A stretch of DNA of 25,197 bases from NCBI RefSeq assembly GCF_000003605.2, contig NW_003156734.1, positions 900,717-925,913 on the forward strand. The letters run 5' to 3'. Each line of letters opens with the position of its first letter. The stretch's first letter is position 1. Positions 18,975 through 25,197 of this stretch are shown here, piece after piece. Under the pieces are notes generated by a model. It was not told the origin of the DNA, did not search any database, and saw nothing but the letters and a program-made list of their open reading frames with translations. The translations under genes were made by a program, and so were the position numbers. Source of the DNA: Saccoglossus kowalevskii. Taxonomy: Eukaryota; Hemichordata; Enteropneusta; Harrimaniidae.

Positions 18975-19424
18975 TTAAGACTATTTGTTAATGTTGTAAA
19001 ATATTCCAATAAATAATGCAAAACAATTATTTTATTTTTGATAAAAATAAATAATCTCCAACAATGTATTTTCAATTTAAAAGTACCGGTATATTATATT
19101 CTGATTATTGTGATATGCGTACGCTTCATGCGGCTGACATTGCAGGAGCTACATTGTACATGTGTACACGTTTGGCACATAGAAATAAAAAAAACGATGC
19201 GTTTGTCCAGTTAATATCTACATTTTTTACATTATGTCTTGTACAAACCTGAGATAAGGTCAAATAATGAAAATTTCTTATAGTATATATTTGTAGTATA
19301 ATGTCACGCGTTTCGTGTTAAAACAAGCCATCTGAAGATGACATCGCCCCCACTTGTCAGATGTGATCATAATTGGCTATGAATTATAAAGTTTGAATGC
19401 ATATGTAAAAAATCGGGTAGGAAG

Positions 19425-19865
19425 ATTAAGTTGAAAATCAACATAACAAGGCACATACCCTATATCGACATATCAAGTAAGTCTCTACCAAGTTTGGTCT
19501 TATTTGGACTATTAGTTCACAAGATATTAACATAAATTAAAAATTAATTAAATATTCAAATTAGCCCATAATTAAGTTGAAAGTCAAGAATGCATATCAC
19601 ACATCTTATATTGACATATCAAGTAAGTCCATACCAAGTTTGGTCTCATTTGGACTATTAGTTCACAAGATATCAACAAAAATTCAAAATTCATTAAATA
19701 TGCAAATGAGCTCGGTAATTAAAGTGAAACTCAATATTGCATAGCATATATCTTATATTGACAAATCAAGTCTCTACCAAGTTTGGTCTGATTTGGACTA
19801 TAGTTCACAAGATATTACAAGAATTCTTAATTAATAATTAAATATGTAAATGAGCTCATTAATTG
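19425..19865. repeat. Three tandem copies of a repeat of about 146 bp
   Basis: The start 'attaagttgaaa' recurs at 19425, 19571 and (changed) 19718. Each unit contains 'ccaagtttggtct', 'atttggactat' and 'agttcacaagatat', and ends in 'aaatatgcaaatgagct' or a variant. Such text is typical of retroposon 3' regions. Confidence 0.75.
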
Positions 19866-20310
19866 ATTCCTTGAAAAAATAAATCAATGTGCATCTGTAC
19901 CAGTGGTCACTCTGTCTTTGTACAAAGTCTCAGCAAAATCGGTCAGGCATCTCCGAGAAATGATGATGGACACACCCAAAAAACTGGATTTTACAGGATT
20001 TTGACATTAAAAATGGCCACCAGGCAGCCATATTTGATCAAATCAGGAAATAAATCCATGTGATTATGTATACCACCTCACTGTGTCTTTGTGCCTATCA
20101 TTAAAATCAGTCAAGGCATCTCTGAAAAAATATTAATGAACAGACAAAAGCCTTGATTAACAATCAAAATGGCTGCCAGTCGGCCATAATTAATCATTTC
20201 AAAAAAGTAAAACAACGAGAAATCACTCCGGACGGACTGACGGACCGACGAAGGCGAAACTACAAGCCCCCTTCTCGGACTTTGTCCAGGTGGGGCCTAA
20301 TAAAGTGGAA
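19866..20310 (+). mobile_element. Retroposon or LINE 3' tail with terminal stem-loop
   Basis: This is non-coding text with the palindromes ATGGCCACCAGGCAGCCAT (20013-20031) and ATGGCTGCCAGTCGGCCAT (20169-20187), then GACGGACTGACGGACCGACG. It ends in a hairpin at 20266-20296 (GCCCC...GGAC-TTT-GTCC...GGGGC) followed by TAATAA. The layout parallels the 1-310 tail. No coding part is present. Confidence 0.5.
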
Positions 20311-20845
20311 TGTTCATGTTTTACGTTTTGAAATAATTTTGTGCGTGATATTTTTCTTAGCACTACTGAAAGAAACAGTTCACTTCTACATTGCTTAAAT
20401 AGTGTTATAAAGATATTGTTTCAGAATGTTTGTCAAACTAAAGGTTAAACGATGAAAAGCATTCAAGGAATTGTTTTCTAATTGCTGTTGCTGTTTTATA
20501 TGCATAACGACACGTTGTGTTTATCACATTTGTACCCTGTAATTATATCAGGTGTGGATAAGTAGTCTCATTAATGCATATGTGGCACTGTCCTGGAATC
20601 AGTCTATTATGCAACGATCAGTCAACTCATAGACGTGCCATGACTCGTCTGAAATACAAATTTAAAATATGTGCATTTATTCCGTCAACAAGAACTTCCA
20701 TGAATATGCCCTCTTTGAGGTGAGGCAAACGAAAACTAAAATAATCAATAGAAGTTTAGATATTCCATTCGTCACCGTGACTACTCATAATAAAAAATAA
20801 ACAAACAATATACAAGAAAAGAAACAAATAATCAATTAAAACTGA

Positions 20846-20940
20846 CAAATAAATAAATAAATAAATAAATAAATAAACAAACAAACAAATAAATAAATAA
20901 ATAAATAAATAAATAAAAATAAATAAATAAACAAATTAAT
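20846..20940. repeat. (AAAT)n microsatellite with AAAC interruption
   Basis: About 23 tetranucleotide units of AAAT type with a short AAAC block near 20876-20888. Confidence 0.95.
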
Positions 20941-21530
20941 CAATTAATAAGTATTATTCTTATGCTTTTTTTGTGTCATTTTGTAAAAGGGACCAATTTA
21001 AAGTATAAGGTTGGGAGATATTTGTTTTCTTATCACAGTGACACAGTTAGATGTTTCTGAAATGAAGTATTAGCATGATTGGAAATTTATGTAAATGTTT
21101 GCTTAAATATAATAAACTTGTTTTTTATTGACCGTGTATCAGGAGTTTTAATGAAAATACAGTCTGTAATCGAGAAAAAACAGATAAAATAGTAACATGC
21201 TGTCTCCTGTCTGCAGGAAGTCGACACTTTTAGATATAATATACATACAATAGTTTTTGTGGCGTCCTGTCACCGTCCATTGCGGTGGTTGTCAGCTGTT
21301 CCTGTACTTGGATTGCAATCAGTGTAAAAACTCGTAAAATTAATTTAGATAAAATACAACCTAGGTATTATAATTATACTAACTGAGTACACATATAATG
21401 TATGTGTCTCGCTATGTCAGGACATGGGATATATTATCGTGTAAGCAAACTAAAGCTTCACAGTAGTCTCACAGGTCGATTTTCAATTTCGTATACACAA
21501 GCATTGTAAACTTCGTATGGGACCTTTATC
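20941..21530. other. Unannotated AT-rich stretch
   Basis: No recognisable gene, repeat or signal. Confidence 0.5.
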
Positions 21531-21870
21531 GAACACGACGCAATGCGGATGTCAAAGGGCGGTGGTCGTCGAGCTGCGCATGTGCGACATTTGTGTTAAT
21601 GAATAGTTATTTTCCCACAATCCAATGCGCTCTTCGAATGGAATCACAAGTATAAGGTTTGACCTGGGCACGAATTGCACAATTACCACCAGTGACTCCT
21701 TCAATACCTTCCAATCACCTAAAAAAATAGCTAATTAGAGCTTGGTACCGTCTCAGTTTGTACTCGTCGATCTGCTGTCAGAGTCAGAGTCGCCATCTTT
21801 GTATACATTGTATATGAGACCCATATATATCGCGCATACGTGGCGCAACGACTATCGCCCTTTATTTTGT
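21531..21870. other. Moderately CpG-rich stretch without a recognised gene
   Basis: It contains an NRF-1-like palindrome TGCGCATGTGCGA (21575-21587) and 'ttttcccacaatccaatgcg'. Both resemble promoter motifs, but no exon or TATA box can be assigned. Confidence 0.25.
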
Positions 21871-21874
21871 TTAA

Positions 21875-22040
21875 AGCGGGGGGGGGGGAGTCGTCACCTG
21901 CGCATGCGTTAGACGGCCATAGCGTGTCATTGTTTACAAACAAGCGTCTATCCACGAGCCTTTGCGTTTTTAGCGTGTTGTGTTGTTATCGTCGCTTGGG
22001 ACTCAATTTCTGCGCGTGCCCAGGTGACGACCCTCCCGCT
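21875..22040 (+). mobile_element. TTAA-flanked palindromic MITE, copy 2 (166 bp)
   Basis: TTAA lies at 21871-21874 and 22041-22044. The ends AGCGGG...CCCGCT are inverted, and the inverted repeats continue through GTCGTCACCTG. It is the same family as 6421-6574, in opposite orientation. A G10 run sits in the left end, and TGCGCATGCG (21899-21908), an NRF-1-type palindrome, lies in the left arm. The apparent ORFs on both strands come from its palindromic structure. Confidence 0.8.
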
Positions 22041-22049
22041 TTAACCATA

Positions 22050-23840
22050 CTTTATAAATGACCTGACCTCAGTAATCACGACCTGGTATTTAACATGTGT
22101 CACACATTTCATAAAAAAACTGTGTCTGTTTTCCAATGAAATGACAAAATTCATTCAACAAAATTGATGGTAACATTGTGATATTCGATTAGGTGATACA
22201 TGTAGCTGGTTTACATGCGACGTATACAACAGGCGCCATACGACGACTGTGGCGTGTTTTGCATATTAATTATGATTGAACAAAATGATGAAACACGAGC
22301 TTCGCAAGTTGTCGTGTTTAATTACGTTTTTATATGGACAAAATAAAGTAGTTGCAATGACTTTAACCATGCAAATGAATTGAAATATGTAATCTTCGAT
22401 GTTCGAAGTAATAGTTACAGTAGAAACATCGAGTCATTGTATTTATTTATTAAGAGGCTGAAGGAAACACAAGAATAATGGTACTGCAACATCAAGGTAT
22501 CACTACAGACTATTATAGTTTATGTTATCACTAAGTATTTTTGATATGGTTAGATAGAGACAGTCCTCGGGATGTCACTGCCATTAAGATGGCTTATCAC
22601 CCACCCCCGGGAAGGGGGTTCAAAAGAAGAGGAGTTAATGCTGGCTGTGAGTCTCATAAATCTAACCCTGCTAATAATGAAGGGGCCGAATCCCCGAATT
22701 ATTGACAAGGGTTAACGTTCTTACAAATATTGTGTAATTGCATTCAAATGTGGTTAACAAACGAATTGCTTTCTGCCAAGGAATCTGGTAAGGTGAAGAT
22801 AATTCTGGTATGAGGAAATAACTGATCAGTAACTGATCCTGGTTTTTACCAAAACCTGTTTTTGGTTCTGCACGAATCAGGCGAGTTGATATCAATAGTA
22901 TAGACTTGTTACCTTTGAATCTATCAAACGGTCAAATGTCATTCAGGATGGTTACCACACACTCGATCTGAAAGTGTGACATACCAAACAATCAGACTAA
23001 GGTGATGAGATCTCAATGATGCTTACCTACACATACCTATTCACCCAGACAGCCAACCTCTGTTGAGGTTTGTAGAATAAATGGTGTTCTACCTCAACGA
23101 GGAGGAGGCATGAAGTCACCACTTTTCAACAACCTTATAATGAAAATCCTTCCATCACAACATCAATCTGCAAGTACAACAAGGGGGAAACATAACACAC
23201 CAGGCGACGCACTATTCAGATTGTGTTTATCAGTAATCGATCACAGATCTCCACAGTGCAGTCAATCTCTGACCACAACCATCCATCGATCCATTATTTG
23301 CTACACAATTCTCAAGTAGCTAACTCACCAATACCACTGGTAGCAAGCACCATTCTGGTCTTGTCAAAGGTTGGACACCCCTCTTGTATTTGCTATTGCT
23401 TGAGTGCCCAAGCAGATCTCATGACCCAGAACTGATGAAAATACCTCAGTCTGTCTGTGATGCAAAGACTATTCCATCTTCACGCTTACATGCTATTCCC
23501 ATGCTCAGATTAGCACGAAGTTTTCAGAGGGATAGTCCAGCATTATGCTCCATCTCTGGTTATACTAGTAGCAACTAGTGCTTAGAACACCAAACGCATT
23601 CATTCTATTCTATTCTAAGACCGAGTACAGTTTCTCTGTGTGGCCTTTATGTGGCAAATGCAGGCAAGAAAACACCATGCATCCACTTCAGGGAACATGA
23701 AGTCTGTGATCAACACTGATGTCTATAAGTTTGTGTAAGAATATCACCTAAAAAGATTCCATTAGGGCCACAGTTCAAGTCTCGCATATTTGGTTGTCTG
23801 GGTGACTGCATTGCCGAAAAGTTTCACAACCTATTGCATT
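22050..23840. other. Long stretch with no recognised gene
   Basis: It is less AT-rich than the introns. It contains several short ORFs of 60-75 codons, none resembling a known protein, and no coherent splice pattern. A perfect 8-bp hairpin, AAACACGA (22291-22298) with TCGTGTTT (22312-22319), is visible. It may include old, unrecognised repeats. Confidence 0.45.
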
Positions 23841-23849
23841 CTCCCATTT

Positions 23850-24770
23850 CAACAAATTCACACACATCACTTTGCATACTCTGCCCATCACCCCATTGCC
23901 GACACATCCCTTTACATACTCTGCCCATCACACCCTTTTGCACTCCACAAACTCATCCCATTGCCCACACATCCCTTTGCACACTCTGCCCATCACCCCT
24001 ATTGCACTCCACAAACTCATCCCATTGCCCACACATCCCTTTGCATACTCTTCCCATCACACCCTATTGCACTCCACAAACTCATCCCATTGCCCACACA
24101 TCCCTTTTCATATTCTGCCCATCACACTCTATTGTACTCCACAAACTCATCCCATTGCCCACACATCCCTTTGCATACTCTGCCCATCACCCCTATTGCA
24201 CTCCACAAACTCATCCCATTGCCCACACATTCCTTTGCATACTCTTCCCATCACACCCTATTGCACTCCACAAACTCATCCCATTGCCCACACATCCCTT
24301 TTCATATTCTGCCCATCACACTCTATTGTACTCCACAAACTCATCCCATTGCCCACACATTCCTTTGCACTCTGCCTATCACATCCTATTGCACTCCACA
24401 AACTCATCCCATTGCCCACACATCCCTTTGCATACTCTGCCCATCACACCCTATTGCACTCCACAAACTGATCCCATTGCCCACACATTCCTTTGCATAC
24501 TCCGCCCATCACCCCTATTGCACTCCACAAACTCATCCCATTGCCCACACATCTATTGCATACTCCGCCCATCACCCCTATTGCACTCCACAAACTCATC
24601 CCATTGCCCACACATCCCTTTGTATACTCCGCCCATCATCCTCTTGCACTCCACAAACTCATCCCATTGCCCACACATTCCTTTTCATATTCTGCCCATC
24701 ACGCCCTATTGTACTCCACAAACTCATCCTATTGCCCTCGCATCCCTTTGCATACTCTGCCTGCTCAGTT
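23850..24770 (+). repeat. Minisatellite of 63-65-bp units with a 194-bp higher-order repeat
   Basis: ACTCCACAAACTCATCCCAT or a one-base variant begins 13 units at 23942, 24006, 24071, 24136, 24200, 24265, 24330, 24393, 24458, 24522, 24585, 24648 and 24713. Degenerate material precedes and follows. Three unit variants in order (23942-24135) recur at 24136-24329 with only two differences in 194 bp, which is recent duplication. The unit contains no stop codon in any plus-strand frame, so long but spurious open frames cover 23790-24908. Confidence 0.95.
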
Positions 24771-25197
24771 TACTACGATCTATTGTACACTCAATTCTTT
24801 GCAAGTTCAGCCCCCAGTCTATCATATTCTTCTACAAACATGTTACAATCTGAAGTTGCCCCACTAAAAACACTGCAGTCTACAAATCCAATACAAACTC
24901 CATTCTAAACTTGCTAATTTACAAAATTGTGCAATTTCACAACACATTCCAGTGTACTCGCAGGAATTTGCATAACATAATTTACATAACAAGTGCATAC
25001 CTATGGAACAGATTCATTACCATTATTGTTTTCTTTAATGTTTGAGCATGGGAAACCAGACGTGCCCAAAGATGTCTGGAGATAACACTACATTCAGTTA
25101 CACAATATGAGCCAATCTCGATACGAACACAGAGTTAAACCACTGATTAAACATGGAAAATGTGGGGGTTATTAAAATTTTTATAAAGTTCGAAAAG
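24771..25197. other. Unannotated stretch at the window end
   Basis: No gene, repeat or signal recognised. Confidence 0.5.

Noticed and set aside
19305-19360. Hammerhead-ribozyme or Penelope-like text ('ctgaagatg', 'cgcgtttcgtg')
   Set aside because: On neither strand do the CUGANGA and GAAA cores fall in the right order with flanking stems.
21731-22061. Overlapping ORFs on both strands and similar ORF at 6310-6633
   Set aside because: Both loci are copies of one palindromic MITE; the similar peptides reflect the repeat, not a gene family.
22570-22640. tRNA-like B box ('gggggttcaaaag') suggesting a SINE head
   Set aside because: No matching A box at the right distance and no cloverleaf could be drawn.
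23790-24908. A 372-codon open frame with repetitive Pro/His/Ser-rich protein
   Set aside because: It is produced by a stop-free minisatellite whose unit is not a multiple of three; two other frames are equally open. No splice sites or domain.

Overview
This is an intron-rich, AT-rich nuclear segment from an animal. There are no bacterial-style operons, the one clear gene is split by GT-AG introns, and the rest is mostly transposon debris and satellite-like repeats. The gene is a minus-strand neural-type immunoglobulin adhesion receptor, and the repeats (MITEs with A/T-rich 'TTTATTTTCGC' cores, 3' tails of non-LTR retrotransposons) resemble those of marine invertebrates. A non-vertebrate deuterostome such as an acorn worm or lancelet is possible, but the species assignment is only a guess.

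Gene (minus strand, 1163 to about 15.2 kb): the 5' half of a contactin-like gene. The six coding exons, read on the minus strand, are 8349-8292 (signal peptide), 5035-4733 (Ig1), 4358-4263 and 3389-3168 (Ig2), and 2637-2541 and 1374-1163 (Ig3). They join in frame into 329 residues plus one base. All inter-domain introns are phase 1. A strong acceptor at 8404/8405 splits the 5' UTR. The best partner donor is at 15084/15083, and two identical SRF-type CArG boxes lie 126-156 bp upstream of that donor. Ig4 and everything after it (remaining Ig domains, FnIII domains, membrane anchor) lie beyond position 1, outside the window.

Introns: they hold a retrotransposon tail ending in a stem-loop (1-310), a 592-bp MITE with a perfect 9-bp target duplication (330-921), a small hAT-like element (3723-3896), TTAA-flanked elements (6421-6574, 10648-11241) and at least four copies of a 'TTTATTTTCGC' palindromic MITE (2040-2160, 6822-6990, 12643-13050).

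Upstream of the gene (15.2-25.2 kb): no convincing host gene was found. There is a truncated, frame-shifted 3' end of a non-LTR retrotransposon (15811-16250), a GC-rich islet between 10-bp direct repeats (16815-16930), and a decayed minisatellite split by a MITE (17690-18515). These are followed by a further TTAA element (18582-18974), a 146-bp tandem repeat running into a second retrotransposon tail (19425-20310), an AAAT microsatellite, and a second copy of the 6421-6574 MITE (21875-22040). Last is a young 63-65-bp minisatellite with a 194-bp higher-order trimer (about 23850-24770). The long open frames at 23790-24908 are a by-product of that minisatellite.

No defence system, CRISPR array, tRNA or rRNA was seen. 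The most interesting items are the transposon families with visible target duplications, the paired minisatellite loci in opposite orientation, the paired CArG boxes, and a tandem splice acceptor in the adhesion gene where one choice makes a stop codon.
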